A stretch of 64,000 nucleotides of DNA from Microvirga solisilvae (GCF_022808595.1 NZ_JAKUCN010000003.1:62001-126000), one strand, 5' to 3'. Numbered from the stretch's first letter, positions 1 to 8,283 are shown. Made by a program: numbers and translations. The notes: generated by a model from the sequence alone, not told the origin.

Positions 1-66
1 GCGGAGCGGATGAACAAGGTCTTCTACCGGTTCAATCTCTCGACCGATGTCCTGACCGGCGATTGA
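1..66 (+). CDS. C-terminal end of an unidentified protein (partial)
   Basis: Frame 1 is open from the window edge to a TGA at 64-66 and gives 21 residues ending in LSTDVLTGD. The start lies outside the window and the visible tail has no recognisable motif, so no function is assigned. It is on the same strand as asd but 271 bases upstream of it, with a structured segment between, so the two need not be co-transcribed. The frame could be fortuitous, but its codon use suits a high-GC genome. Confidence 0.45.
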   Translation, partial: AERMNKVFYRFNLSTDVLTGD

Positions 67-183
67 ATGCCCGGATCAGCAAGAGAATGCTTGACGCGAG
101 CGAACCTTTGGTGTGTTGGTGAAGTTATCGAGGTCCGAGCTGGACCTGCGAATGGACGAAGGCAAATGGCGCTGCTCACTTAC

Positions 184-247
184 ACGACGAGCAAAACGAA
201 AACCGCCACGACGACCGTCAAAACGACGGTCGAATAAGCCTCGTCGT
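184..247 (+). promoter_or_regulatory. Nested hairpin in the asd leader
   Basis: An 8-bp stem 184-191/240-247 (ACGACGAG with CTCGTCGT) encloses a second perfect 8-bp hairpin, 212-219/225-232 (CGACCGTC, loop AAAAC, GACGGTCG). No T-run follows, so it does not look like a terminator. It lies about 90 bases before asd in the 67-337 gene-less stretch and could be a leader structure. I do not recognise it as the lysine riboswitch, which is larger and has different conserved cores. The rest of 67-337 holds no gene that I can support. Confidence 0.35.
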
Positions 248-337
248 CCCCGGTTCTCTCTCCCCACGGGGCGAGAGGCGACACCCGAATAGGGTTTTAG
301 AAGTTTTCCCGGGGAGAACGACAACAGGAGAAGTCCA

Positions 338-1369
338 ATGGGTTACAAGATCGCCGTCGTGGGTGCGACCGGCAATGTGGGCCGCGAGATGCTGAGCATC
401 CTGGCCGAGCGCGCTTTCCCGGCCGATGAGGTGGTGGCGCTGGCCTCCCGCCGCAGCCAAGGCTCGGAAGTGTCCTATGGCGACAAGACCCTGAAGACGA
501 AGACGCTCGATACGTATGATTTCTCCGACGTCGATCTCTGCCTCATGTCGGCTGGTGGCGAGGTATCGAAGGAATGGTCGCCCAAGATCGCGGCGCAAGG
601 CGCGGTGGTGATCGATAATTCCTCCGCCTGGCGCTACGATGCAGACGTGCCGCTGGTGGTGCCGGAGGTGAATGCCGAGGCGCTCCGCGAGATCAAGAAG
701 GGCATCGTCGCGAACCCCAATTGCTCCACCGCGCAGCTCGTCGTGGCTTTGAAGCCGCTCCATGACGCCGCCACCATCAAGCGCGTGGTCGTCGCCACCT
801 ACCAGTCGGTTTCCGGCGCGGGCAAGGACGGCATGGACGAGCTCGACCGCCAGACCAAGGCGCTCTACTCCCTGCAGGACGTGCAGGAAAAGAAGTTCCC
901 CAAGCGCATCGCCTTCAACCTGATTCCGCAGATCGACGTGTTCATGGAAGACGGGTTCACGAAGGAAGAGTGGAAGATGACGGCCGAGACGAAGAAGATT
1001 CTCGACCCGAAGATCAAGCTCACCGCAACTTGCGTGCGCGTGCCGGTTTTCATCAGCCATTCGGAAGCGGTGAACGTGGAATTCGAGAAGCCGATCACGG
1101 CGGACGAGGCCCGCAACATCCTGCGTTCGTCGCCCGGCATCATGGTGGTCGATAAGCGCGAGCCCGGCGGCTATATCACGCCCCACGAGGCGGCTGGCGA
1201 GGACGCCACCTACATCTCCCGCATCCGCGAGGACATCACCGTCGAGAACGGCCTGTCCTTCTGGTGCGTCTCCGACAACCTGCGCAAGGGCGCGGCGCTC
1301 AACGCGATCCAGATCGCCGAGGCTATGATCAACCGTGGCCTGCTGAAGGCGAAGAAGCAGGCGGCATAA
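338..1369 (+). CDS. asd: Aspartate-semialdehyde dehydrogenase
   Basis: The product makes L-aspartate-4-semialdehyde from aspartyl phosphate with NADPH, the branch point to lysine/diaminopimelate, threonine and methionine. The 343 residues are a normal length. The N-terminal nucleotide-binding loop GATGNVG is at about 9-15, and the catalytic cysteine sits in NPNCSTAQ at about residue 129. A GGAGAAGTCC Shine-Dalgarno stretch precedes the ATG. A strong terminator follows at 1395-1420, so asd ends its own transcription unit. A nested hairpin lies upstream. The family assignment is secure. Confidence 0.97.
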   Translation: MGYKIAVVGATGNVGREMLSILAERAFPADEVVALASRRSQGSEVSYGDKTLKTKTLDTYDFSDVDLCLMSAGGEVSKEWSPKIAAQGAVVIDNSSAWRYDADVPLVVPEVNAEALREIKKGIVANPNCSTAQLVVALKPLHDAATIKRVVVATYQSVSGAGKDGMDELDRQTKALYSLQDVQEKKFPKRIAFNLIPQIDVFMEDGFTKEEWKMTAETKKILDPKIKLTATCVRVPVFISHSEAVNVEFEKPITADEARNILRSSPGIMVVDKREPGGYITPHEAAGEDATYISRIREDITVENGLSFWCVSDNLRKGAALNAIQIAEAMINRGLLKAKKQAA

Positions 1370-1394
1370 GTTTTATCGGTCTCTCTCTTCGGAA

Positions 1395-1420
1395 AGGCGG
1401 CTCTCAAGCCGCCTTTTTTA
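1395..1420 (+). terminator. Intrinsic terminator of asd
   Basis: A perfect 8-bp stem AGGCGGCT / AGCCGCCT with a CTCA loop (1395-1414) is followed by a run of T. It sits 25 bases after the asd stop codon. Confidence 0.88.
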
Positions 1421-1484
1421 TTGCCAAGTTCCACCAAAAGGCGCACAGGCGATCTTGAGAACATTGTTTCATCGAGATACGCCC

Positions 1485-2375
1485 ATGGCCATCCGCACCC
1501 TCCGCATCGCAGCCCTTTCCCTCATCCTCGGTCTTGCCGCACCGCTCGCGGCCCAAGCCCAGCAGAATACCTCCATCGTCGAGCAGCAGCAGGCGGCCTG
1601 GGCCAAGGCGCAGAAGGTGGCCAAGGAAGGCCCTGTCTCGGTGCCGCTGGCAGGCCAGGTCGATTTCAAGCTGCCCGCCGAGTTCGTTTTCATTCCGCAG
1701 CCCGAGGCCGGGGAGCTTCTGCGCTCGTTCGGCAATACGCCGGGCTCCGACATGCTCGGCATGGTCGTGCCTGCGGGCGACGAGAATTGGATCGCCACGA
1801 TCCGCTTCGTGAAGTCGGGCTTCATCAAGGACGACGATGCCAAGAACTGGAACGTGGACGAGCTGCTCGAGAGCCTGCGCCAGGGCACCGAAGAGGATAA
1901 CAAGGATCGCGCCGCCCGCGGCTTCGCGGAGATGGAAGTGAAGGGCTGGGTGGAGAAGCCGAGCTATCAGGCCGATACCCATCGCCTCGTCTGGTCGGCG
2001 CTCGCCATGGACAAGGGCGGTAAGGAAGAAGACGCCAGCGTCAACTACAACACTTATGTGCTGGGCCGCGAAGGCTATGTGAGCCTCAACTTCATCACCA
2101 CGCCGGGCCAGATCGAAGCCGAGAAGAAACTCGCGCAGCAACTCCTGGCGTCGGTTTCCTATGTGAGCGGCAAGGCATATGCCGATTTCAATCCCTCCAC
2201 CGACCACGTGGCGGAATACGGCCTCGCGGCCCTCGTCGCAGGTGCTGCGGCCAAGAAGTTCGGCCTCTTCGCGGTGATCGCAGCCTTCTTCGCGAAATTC
2301 GCCAAAGTGATCCTGGTCGGTGTCGTCGCTCTCGGCGGCGCGGTGTTCAACCTGTTCCGGCGCAAAACGTCTTAA
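1485..2375 (+). CDS. DUF2167-family membrane-anchored exported protein
   Basis: The N-terminus from the ATG at 1485 is a clear Sec signal (MAIRTLRIAALSLIL to AAQAQ), so that start is preferred over an in-frame TTG at 1455. The mature part matches the DUF2167 pattern as I remember it, including a YNTYVLGREGYVSLNF stretch. The C-terminus has a hydrophobic segment at about 255-285 and ends in a basic FRRK tail, which predicts a periplasmic domain anchored by one C-terminal helix. The biochemical function of the family is unknown. The M50-type protease gene starts 11 bases after the stop, so the two are probably co-transcribed. Whether this protein is its substrate is speculation. Confidence 0.8.
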   Translation: MAIRTLRIAALSLILGLAAPLAAQAQQNTSIVEQQQAAWAKAQKVAKEGPVSVPLAGQVDFKLPAEFVFIPQPEAGELLRSFGNTPGSDMLGMVVPAGDENWIATIRFVKSGFIKDDDAKNWNVDELLESLRQGTEEDNKDRAARGFAEMEVKGWVEKPSYQADTHRLVWSALAMDKGGKEEDASVNYNTYVLGREGYVSLNFITTPGQIEAEKKLAQQLLASVSYVSGKAYADFNPSTDHVAEYGLAALVAGAAAKKFGLFAVIAAFFAKFAKVILVGVVALGGAVFNLFRRKTS

Positions 2376-2386
2376 GGCTCTTCATC

Positions 2387-3106
2387 ATGAAGCTGCTCCT
2401 TCTCCTTTTCGCGGGCCTCAAGTTCGGCAAGCTCTTCACCACTGGCGGCACCATGTTGGTGTCGGTGGTGGCCTATGCCTGGATCTTCGGCTGGTGGTAC
2501 GCGGTCGGCTTCGTCGGTCTCCTCTTCATCCATGAGATGGGCCACTACGCCGCCGCGCGGCAGCGGGGGCTCGATGTCGGCGCGCCGACCTTCATTCCGT
2601 TCCTCGGTGCCTGGATCACCATGAAGGACATGCCCGCCGATGTGGAGACGGAAGCGCATGTGGCCATCGCCGGTCCGTTCCTGGGTTCGATCGCGGCTTT
2701 CGGCGTCTATTTCTGGGCGCTCCAGACCGACAGCCGGTTGCTGCTCGCGATCTCCTATTCCGGCTTCTTCCTGAACCTGTTCAACCTGCTCCCCGTCTCG
2801 CCGCTCGACGGCGGACGCATCACGGCGATCATTTCTCCGCGCGTCTGGCTGCTTGGTGCACCGCTGATGGTGGCTCTGCTCTTCTATCGCCCGAGCCCGG
2901 CCTTGTTCATCGTCGCGCTTCTGGCAGCACCCCAGGTGTGGAAGGCCTGGAATTACGATCCGAACGCGGAAGAAAACCGCGCGTATTACGATGTGCCCAA
3001 CAAGGTGCGGGTGGAATACGGCCTGATTTATCTCGGCCTCACGGCCGTTCTCGCGATCATGACCTATCATGTTCACGAGATGCTGACGTCCGGACGTCCG
3101 TTCTAA
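2387..3106 (+). CDS. Site-2 protease family (M50) membrane metalloprotease
   Basis: This is an intramembrane zinc protease-like protein of 239 residues. The zinc motif HEMGH is at 49-53 (His49, Glu50, His53), and the third-ligand segment NLLPVSPLDGGR is at about 133-144, with Asp141 the expected ligand. Several hydrophobic segments surround both motifs. There is no PDZ or CBS domain, so it is a minimal peptidase of the SpoIVFB/rhomboid-associated type rather than RseP. It directly follows a DUF2167 gene, and a perfect hairpin follows it at 3109-3137. The substrate is unknown. Confidence 0.9.
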   Translation: MKLLLLLFAGLKFGKLFTTGGTMLVSVVAYAWIFGWWYAVGFVGLLFIHEMGHYAAARQRGLDVGAPTFIPFLGAWITMKDMPADVETEAHVAIAGPFLGSIAAFGVYFWALQTDSRLLLAISYSGFFLNLFNLLPVSPLDGGRITAIISPRVWLLGAPLMVALLFYRPSPALFIVALLAAPQVWKAWNYDPNAEENRAYYDVPNKVRVEYGLIYLGLTAVLAIMTYHVHEMLTSGRPF

Positions 3107-3108
3107 GA

Positions 3109-3137
3109 GACAAGGCCGGCGTCACGCCGGCCTTGTC
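3109..3137. terminator. Perfect 13-bp hairpin between convergent genes
   Basis: The stem GACAAGGCCGGCG (3109-3121) pairs with 3125-3137 around a TCA loop. It starts just past the stop of the M50 gene and covers the last codons and stop of the opposing kinase gene (stop at 3122-3124). It has no strong T-run on the + side. A terminator shared by the two convergent genes is likely. Confidence 0.65.
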
Positions 3138-4648
3138 GGCTGCGATGAGACAACGCGTTCTTCGGCCGTTGCCTTCAGCGGCGCGTCGATGGTGCATACG
3201 ACACCGGTCGGCGCGAAATCGATCTTCGCTTCTCCTGCCAGAGGTCCCTGGGCGAGACTGCGCTCGATGAGGCGAGTCCCGAACCCGCGACGGGTCGGTG
3301 GCGTGACGGGAGGCCCGCCTTTTTCTTCCCACTTCAGAAGGATATGAGGCGCTCCCCGCGTATGATCCACGCGCCAGCTGATTTCGACCTTGCCTGTCTC
3401 TTTCGATAAAGCTCCATACTTCACCGCATTGGTTGCAAGTTCCTGGAGCGCCATGGCCAAAGCAAGTGTCGTGTTGGGCGGAAGTCTCACATTCTCTCCC
3501 TCGCAATGAATGCGAGAATGGCCGGAAGCCTGGAACGGCTGCATGGCATGCGCGACGACTTCGTCGATCCATGCTCCTTCCCAATTCTCCCGCGTCAGCA
3601 CGTCGTGGGCCCGTGAGAGGGCGAACAGACGGGACTCGATGGCTTCCTGGGCGGCTTGTGTCGATGCCGCCGTGCGCAGAGTCTGAGAGGCGATGGATTG
3701 CACGGTCGCCAGCGTATTCTTGACCCGATGGTTCAGCTCATTGACCAGAAGGCGCTGGTGCTCCTCCGAACGCACTCGTTCGGTGACATCGCTGCCCTCG
3801 GCGAAGATGCCTGTAACCTGTCCGTGCCCATCTTTGATCGGCTGGAAGACAAAGTCGAGGAAGCGTTGCTCCGGCTCCCTTGAGGGATCGCGCTGGAGAT
3901 AAACCGAGATGCCGCGACCGACGTAAGTCTCCTGTGTCCGGTAGACATGATCGAGCAGCTTGTCGAAGCCCTGGGAACCAATCTCGGGCAGGGCTTCGAC
4001 AAGCGGCTTGCCGATGATCTCGCGGCGACCGACCAACTGGTAATAGGCCTCATTCACGAGCTCGAACACATGATCGAGGCCATTCCAGAGCACCATGAAG
4101 CCCGGAGCCTGGTGGAAGAGTTCGCGCAGTCGGTCCTTTTCCGCGACGATCCGGCGCTCCGCCTGAACGCGCTCCGTCGTTTCCACAACGATGGCGAGCA
4201 CGCCGCCCGGTTTTCCTGTCTCGTCGATGACGGGGCTGTAATCCAGGTTCATCCAGACCTGTTCGGGAACGTTGTTGCGGTAGAGCGTGAGTTCCTGATC
4301 CTGGTAGGAGAGGGTACCTCCCGCCATGCCGACGCGCATCACGTTGGCGTTGAAATCGGCGACCTCCGCCCAGCCTTCCAGAACCTTCGAGCCGAGGAGG
4401 CGCGGATGCCGGCCCCCGGCAAACACGGTGTAGGCATCGTTGTAGATCATGATGCCGTCAGGTCCCCACAGAAGAACCATGGGAATCGGCGAGCGAAGCA
4501 TGATGCTGATGGTGGTCCTCAAACTTTGAGGCCAAAAATCCATGGGTCCGATGGACGTACTGCCCCAGTCGAAGCTCTTCATGAGCGTCGACATCTCCCC
4601 GCCGCCTGCAAGAAAATCGGCAGGTGCGGTTCTGAGGTTATCGTGCAT
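3122..4648 (-). CDS. PAS-domain HWE-family sensor histidine kinase
   Basis: This is a cytoplasmic sensor kinase of 508 residues. Two PAS/PAC modules are visible at about 45-165 and 175-298, the first ending in VVETTERVQAERR and the second in GSDVTERVRSEEH. The phosphoacceptor region NELNHRVKNTLATVQSIA has His307, and a WE pair (LLKWEEKGG, about 448) together with GFGTRLIERSL marks the HWE/HisKA_2-type ATPase. No transmembrane segments are seen. No response regulator or sigma/anti-sigma gene is adjacent, so it is an orphan. Members of this family often sense light or general stress. The ligand cannot be read here, and the conserved LOV cysteine motif is absent. Confidence 0.92.
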   Translation of the reverse strand: MHDNLRTAPADFLAGGGEMSTLMKSFDWGSTSIGPMDFWPQSLRTTISIMLRSPIPMVLLWGPDGIMIYNDAYTVFAGGRHPRLLGSKVLEGWAEVADFNANVMRVGMAGGTLSYQDQELTLYRNNVPEQVWMNLDYSPVIDETGKPGGVLAIVVETTERVQAERRIVAEKDRLRELFHQAPGFMVLWNGLDHVFELVNEAYYQLVGRREIIGKPLVEALPEIGSQGFDKLLDHVYRTQETYVGRGISVYLQRDPSREPEQRFLDFVFQPIKDGHGQVTGIFAEGSDVTERVRSEEHQRLLVNELNHRVKNTLATVQSIASQTLRTAASTQAAQEAIESRLFALSRAHDVLTRENWEGAWIDEVVAHAMQPFQASGHSRIHCEGENVRLPPNTTLALAMALQELATNAVKYGALSKETGKVEISWRVDHTRGAPHILLKWEEKGGPPVTPPTRRGFGTRLIERSLAQGPLAGEAKIDFAPTGVVCTIDAPLKATAEERVVSSQPTRPA

Positions 4649-4900
4649 GGGCGCCAGCCCATGCAGGCGAGACGTTCTTGTGTAATTCGAAATCGAGATG
4701 CTCCGGCGGCAGGTTCGGGATGATCATCAATGTCATGTCGTTGCGCGTCGGTGACGGCATCGACCTGAGAAGCCCCGGATCGGCTGCCTGAAGATAAGTT
4801 CGGATATAGACAACACGCTTACCACGACAATTGTCTCCTCAGCTGTCACTTTTAGTCGAACGCGGGAGACAGCAGCGGGTTCTCGGCAGCATGTCGGTTG
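4649..4900. other. Gene-less stretch upstream of the HWE kinase
   Basis: These 252 bases separate the start of the HWE kinase from the stop of the next minus-strand gene. The stretch should hold the kinase promoter. I see no convincing -35/-10 pair, no EcfG-type GGAAC/CGTT pair, and no open frame with good coding character. Confidence 0.4.
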
Positions 4901-6334
4901 TCAGACTTTCCCGATCTCCCTGGGCCACAGGCTCGGAGCTTTCTTTCGGTTCGGGGGAACCGCCGGGTCGGAGGATTGGCTGGAGGATTCCTGACCAAGA
5001 GGGATCTCGAAGGAAATGTGGCAATGCCCGTTCCCATCGAAATGGATGCGCGTGCCGTACTCGGCCAGAATATCCTGGACGATGCTGAGGCCGAGCCCGC
5101 TCGAGGCCGGGTCGTTTCGCGATGGAACGCCCCTTTCGGGCAAACCGCCTTCGGTGTTTCCCGAAAAGCCGGGACCATCGTCCTCGACGATGATGCGGGC
5201 CATGCCGCCCACCCGTTCAACGCGAATGGTGACGGAAGACCGGGCCCATTTCCTGGCATTGTCGAGAAGATTGCCCATGACCTCTCCGAAATCATGGGGG
5301 TCCATGGCGATTCCCAGATCGGCGGGAAGCTCCGTGCGCCAGATGAGCTGATCGCCCCTGGGCATGTGCTGCATCAATCTTAAGATGCGGGCGATGGTCT
5401 CGTCCGCATGCGCATGATCGCCATGACCGACCGAGGCGCCGCTGGTTCGTGCGCGGGCCACCTCACGCTCGATATGGGCCGACAGCAGCTCGAGCTGTTC
5501 CTGCATCCGCGCAGCCGCATCCTTCAAGCCCGCCTGTTCGAGACGCCGGACTTCTCCTCCCAGAATGGTCAGGGGAGTCTTCAGCCCATGGGCGAGAGCG
5601 CCGGCGCGGTCTCGCGCCTTGCGCACGAGGTTTTCCTGGCGGTCGAGAAGCTTGTTGATGCTGTCGACGAGTGGCGCGACTTCGTCGGGAAAGCGTTTGG
5701 TCATGCGCCGGATCTGCCCGGTCTGCACCGCGTTCAATTCCTGTCCCACCGCTCGCAGCGGACGAAGACCGAGCCAGAGCTGCAGCCATGCGAACAGCAC
5801 GAGCACAATCGCAATGGGAATGAGAACGCGGGTTACGTCCCATCCGAAGGCCTGCCGCAGTTCGACGATCTGCTTGTGATCGAGAGCGACCGCAAGGCTT
5901 AAGGTGCGGGAATCGTCCGCCCCGCCGATGGTGACGTTTCGCTCGACGACATAAAGCTCCGCGCCATCAGGTCCTTCGACTTCATAGGCCTTCTCGCCAT
6001 CGGAATTCTGACGCGGGTCGGCCGCAGGCAGATCGGTGTCCCAGAGCGAGCGCGACCGCATGATGGGACGCCCCTGTTCCGAGACCTGCCAATACGCGCC
6101 TCCGTAAGGCTGATGATAGCGCGGGTCGGTCAGCCTGTGGCTGAGACCGGCTTCGCCTTCCGCTCCGAGCGCTGCGGCAAGCGCCGTCCAGCGGATATTG
6201 AGATCCTGCTCCACGTAGCGCAGCACCTGCCGCTCGAAGAACACCACGAGCGATGCCCCGGCGACTCCGATCGTTGCGACGATGGACATGATGGCGACAG
6301 CCAGCAGCCGCAGACGGATGGAGTTTCCTGTCAT
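4901..6334 (-). CDS. Transmembrane sensor histidine kinase (PhoQ/FeuQ-like)
   Basis: This is the inner-membrane kinase of the PepSY-regulator-kinase operon, 477 residues. The first membrane helix is at about 9-33, a periplasmic sensor loop runs to about 165, the second helix is at about 168-188, and a HAMP-like linker follows. The HisKA motif ALAHGLKTPL has His249. The ATPase N box (NLLDNARKWA) and G boxes (DDGPGFSG, GLGLSIV) are present. Its ATG overlaps the regulator stop by four bases (ATGA), so translation is coupled. Gene order and periplasmic loop resemble FeuQ/PhoQ systems; the signal is not evident from sequence. Confidence 0.93.
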   Translation of the reverse strand: MTGNSIRLRLLAVAIMSIVATIGVAGASLVVFFERQVLRYVEQDLNIRWTALAAALGAEGEAGLSHRLTDPRYHQPYGGAYWQVSEQGRPIMRSRSLWDTDLPAADPRQNSDGEKAYEVEGPDGAELYVVERNVTIGGADDSRTLSLAVALDHKQIVELRQAFGWDVTRVLIPIAIVLVLFAWLQLWLGLRPLRAVGQELNAVQTGQIRRMTKRFPDEVAPLVDSINKLLDRQENLVRKARDRAGALAHGLKTPLTILGGEVRRLEQAGLKDAAARMQEQLELLSAHIEREVARARTSGASVGHGDHAHADETIARILRLMQHMPRGDQLIWRTELPADLGIAMDPHDFGEVMGNLLDNARKWARSSVTIRVERVGGMARIIVEDDGPGFSGNTEGGLPERGVPSRNDPASSGLGLSIVQDILAEYGTRIHFDGNGHCHISFEIPLGQESSSQSSDPAVPPNRKKAPSLWPREIGKV

Positions 6335-6993
6335 GATGACGATGACTCCATGATGTAGCCGTGGCCGCGGCGGGTTCCGATCGTGTCCGAACCGATCTTG
6401 CGCCGGAGACGGGCGACAAGGGCCTCGACGGCATTGCTCTCGGGTTCGGCCGTTCCGTAGACGTGCTCCACGAGTTCGCTTTGCGGCACGACGCGATTGC
6501 GGTTATGCGCCAGGTACCGCAGCAGCCGGAATTCCAGGGGCGAGAGTTCGACGGCCCTGCCGTTGATCATCACCCTGAGGCTTCGCGTGTCGATGCGCAG
6601 CGCCCCGATCTCGATGAGCGGCGTGACATGACGTCCGACGCGGCGCAGCAGGGCAGCGAGACGCGCAAGAAGCTCCTCCATCTCGAAGGGCTTGGTCAGG
6701 TAATCGTCGGCGCCCGCATCGATCCCCTCGACCCGCTGGAGCCAGGAGCCCCGCGCCGTCAGAACCAGGATGGGGACGATGCTGTCCTCTTCCCGCAAGC
6801 GCCGCACGATGGACAGGCCGTCAAGCTTGGGCAGGCCGAGATCGAGGATGACGGCGTCGTAATCCTCGGTCGAGGCGCGAAACCAGCCTTCTTCTCCATC
6901 ATGGGCGATGTCCACCACATAGCCGGTTCGGGACAGGGCGCTCTCGATATCCGCGGCAATGGCCCGTTCGTCCTCGATGAGAAGAACTCGCAT
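6331..6993 (-). CDS. OmpR/PhoP-type response regulator
   Basis: The product is a DNA-binding response regulator of 220 residues. The receiver carries the phospho-acceptor Asp51 (VILDLGLPKLDG) and Lys101 (DYLTKPF). The C-terminal winged helix contains LSPLEFRLLRYLAHN and ends in RRGHGYIMESSSS. The start at 6993 is preferred because AGGAGG lies just upstream, MRVLLIEDE is the canonical N-terminus, and TGATG overlaps the PepSY stop. It is expected to be phosphorylated by the downstream kinase. The inverted repeat at 7584-7600 in front of the operon is a candidate site for it or for another factor. Confidence 0.95.
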   Translation of the reverse strand: MRVLLIEDERAIAADIESALSRTGYVVDIAHDGEEGWFRASTEDYDAVILDLGLPKLDGLSIVRRLREEDSIVPILVLTARGSWLQRVEGIDAGADDYLTKPFEMEELLARLAALLRRVGRHVTPLIEIGALRIDTRSLRVMINGRAVELSPLEFRLLRYLAHNRNRVVPQSELVEHVYGTAEPESNAVEALVARLRRKIGSDTIGTRRGHGYIMESSSS

Positions 6994-7535
6994 CAGCGCC
7001 TCCTGATCTGAAGGATGCGGTTGGCGCGGGCATCGACGACAACCTCGAAGTAGCGCCGATCCCGGGTCAGGACGAGAAATTCGTATTGCCATCCGCCGCT
7101 CCGGGTTCGATGCAGATCGACCTCCAGAACCTGTCCCGGCACTGCCTTGGAAACGGTTGGGAGAACGACGCCTAAGCCCAGGGCCCAACCATGGGACACG
7201 GCATCGCGGGCGCTCTCGGAGGAGGTGCTGCCCCAGCCGGACCAGCCTTGCGCATCATCGCCGCCTCGGCCTCGTCCCCGTCCGCTCTCGCCGTCGTCAC
7301 CTCCGCGCCCCCGGCCTCTGCCGCCATCATCGTTTCTGTCGTCGGAATCCCGGCCATCGCCGCGATTGTCGCCGCGCCCGCCGTCATCGCCGCCGCCCCG
7401 GCCGCTGTTGTCGCCACCTCCACCGCCGCTGTCGCCACCGCCGTCCTTGGCGAATGCAACGCTCGGCCAGGAGCCCGTCACGGTTGCCGAGACCAGCAGG
7501 CAGGAGAACAGAACAATGACATAACGCCGGATCAT
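6993..7535 (-). CDS. Exported PepSY-domain protein with Gly/Asp/Arg-rich linker (FeuN-like position)
   Basis: From the ATG at 7535, with GGAAGG upstream, the protein has a signal peptide ending in SVAFA. A low-complexity stretch of Gly, Asp and Arg follows (about residues 28-95; DGGRGRGRGGDD is typical). The last 60 residues form a PepSY-like fold (VLEVDLHRTRSGGWQYEFLVLTRDRRYFEVVVDARANRIL). The frame stays open upstream of 7535, but that part reads antisense through the divergent repeat gene and is not real. As first gene of a PepSY-regulator-kinase operon it may modulate the kinase from the periplasm, as described for rhizobial FeuN. That role is inference. Confidence 0.85.
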   Translation of the reverse strand: MIRRYVIVLFSCLLVSATVTGSWPSVAFAKDGGGDSGGGGGDNSGRGGGDDGGRGDNRGDGRDSDDRNDDGGRGRGRGGDDGESGRGRGRGGDDAQGWSGWGSTSSESARDAVSHGWALGLGVVLPTVSKAVPGQVLEVDLHRTRSGGWQYEFLVLTRDRRYFEVVVDARANRILQIRRR

Positions 7536-7583
7536 GAGCCCTTCCAAAGCTCTCCAGCATAGCACGCCCAGGCTGATATTTCG

Positions 7584-7600
7584 CTGACGGCCCCCGTCAG
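7584..7600. promoter_or_regulatory. Perfect inverted repeat in a divergent promoter region (candidate operator)
   Basis: CTGACGG (7584-7590) and CCGTCAG (7594-7600) are exact reverse complements around a CCC centre. The site lies in the 142-base gap between the divergent starts at 7535 and 7678, where it could serve both promoters. No T-run follows, so it is unlikely to be a terminator. Confidence 0.45.
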
Positions 7601-7677
7601 GTTCGCATGCCGCATCCTGGCTAGTCTTCCTCCGCATCGGCGCAGCTCCACCGCGCCATGGATGAAGGAGAGAGACG

Positions 7678-8283
7678 ATGTTGAAGCAGCTCAAGAACGG
7701 ATCAAGCCTTTTGGTGCTCAGTGCGGTCCTGATGTCGTTGGCGGCGAGCGTTCCTGCCGTGATCGCCGATGCGGCCCTGTCGCCGGCCATGGCAAGGGGC
7801 GGGGATAGCGACAATGACGGGGGCCGTGGAGGCCGCGGAGGTGACGACCGTGGTGGCGACGACCGAGGTGGTGACAGCCGGGGTGGTCGTGGCGGCGATG
7901 ATCGCGGTGGTGACAGCCGGGGTGGCCGGGGCAGCGATGATCGAGGCGGTGATGACCGGGGCGGTCGCGGAGGCGATGACCGTGGCGGCGACAACAGGGG
8001 CGGACGTGGCAGTGACGACAGGAGCGGGCGCTCGTCCGATGACGATGGCGGCCGGGGTCGTGGCAGGGGTCGCGGCGGCGATGACCGGACCCAGGTCGGG
8101 ACTCAGACTGACGACCGCACGAGAACCCAAACCCAGAGCCGGACACGGACGCGCGGTGCCGACGATGTCGCCGTCAGGCGTCTCCGCGCCGGCGCGGATG
8201 CGGCCTTCGACGATAATGGGGGGCGGGTTCCCCGCGACAGGCGCTTCGAGCCCGGTGACGACCGCAGGCTGAACGGCCAGTAA
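7678..8283 (+). CDS. Secreted low-complexity protein rich in GGDDRGG repeats
   Basis: The 201-residue product begins with a signal peptide (basic MLKQLKNG, hydrophobic core to about residue 30, cleavage near AMARG). It is followed by about 80 residues of imperfect GGDDRGG/GGDSRGG/GRGSDDRGG repeats, then a Thr/Gln/Arg stretch (TQTDDRTRTQTQSRTRTR). The C-terminus is more ordered, with RRLRAGADAAFDDNGG and DRRFEPGDDRRLNGQ. It is polyampholytic and probably disordered. Codon-third-position variation between repeats argues that it is translated. GAAGGAGAGAG precedes the ATG. It is divergent from the PepSY operon, whose first protein has a similar repeat. I do not know its function; cell-envelope, metal-binding or matrix roles are all possible. 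Confidence 0.75.
   Translation: MLKQLKNGSSLLVLSAVLMSLAASVPAVIADAALSPAMARGGDSDNDGGRGGRGGDDRGGDDRGGDSRGGRGGDDRGGDSRGGRGSDDRGGDDRGGRGGDDRGGDNRGGRGSDDRSGRSSDDDGGRGRGRGRGGDDRTQVGTQTDDRTRTQTQSRTRTRGADDVAVRRLRAGADAAFDDNGGRVPRDRRFEPGDDRRLNGQ

Noticed and set aside
7800-8090. Short regularly spaced repeats that could suggest a CRISPR array
   Set aside because: The repeats are in frame, vary at third codon positions and encode GGDDRGG units. There are no unique spacers and no cas genes nearby.
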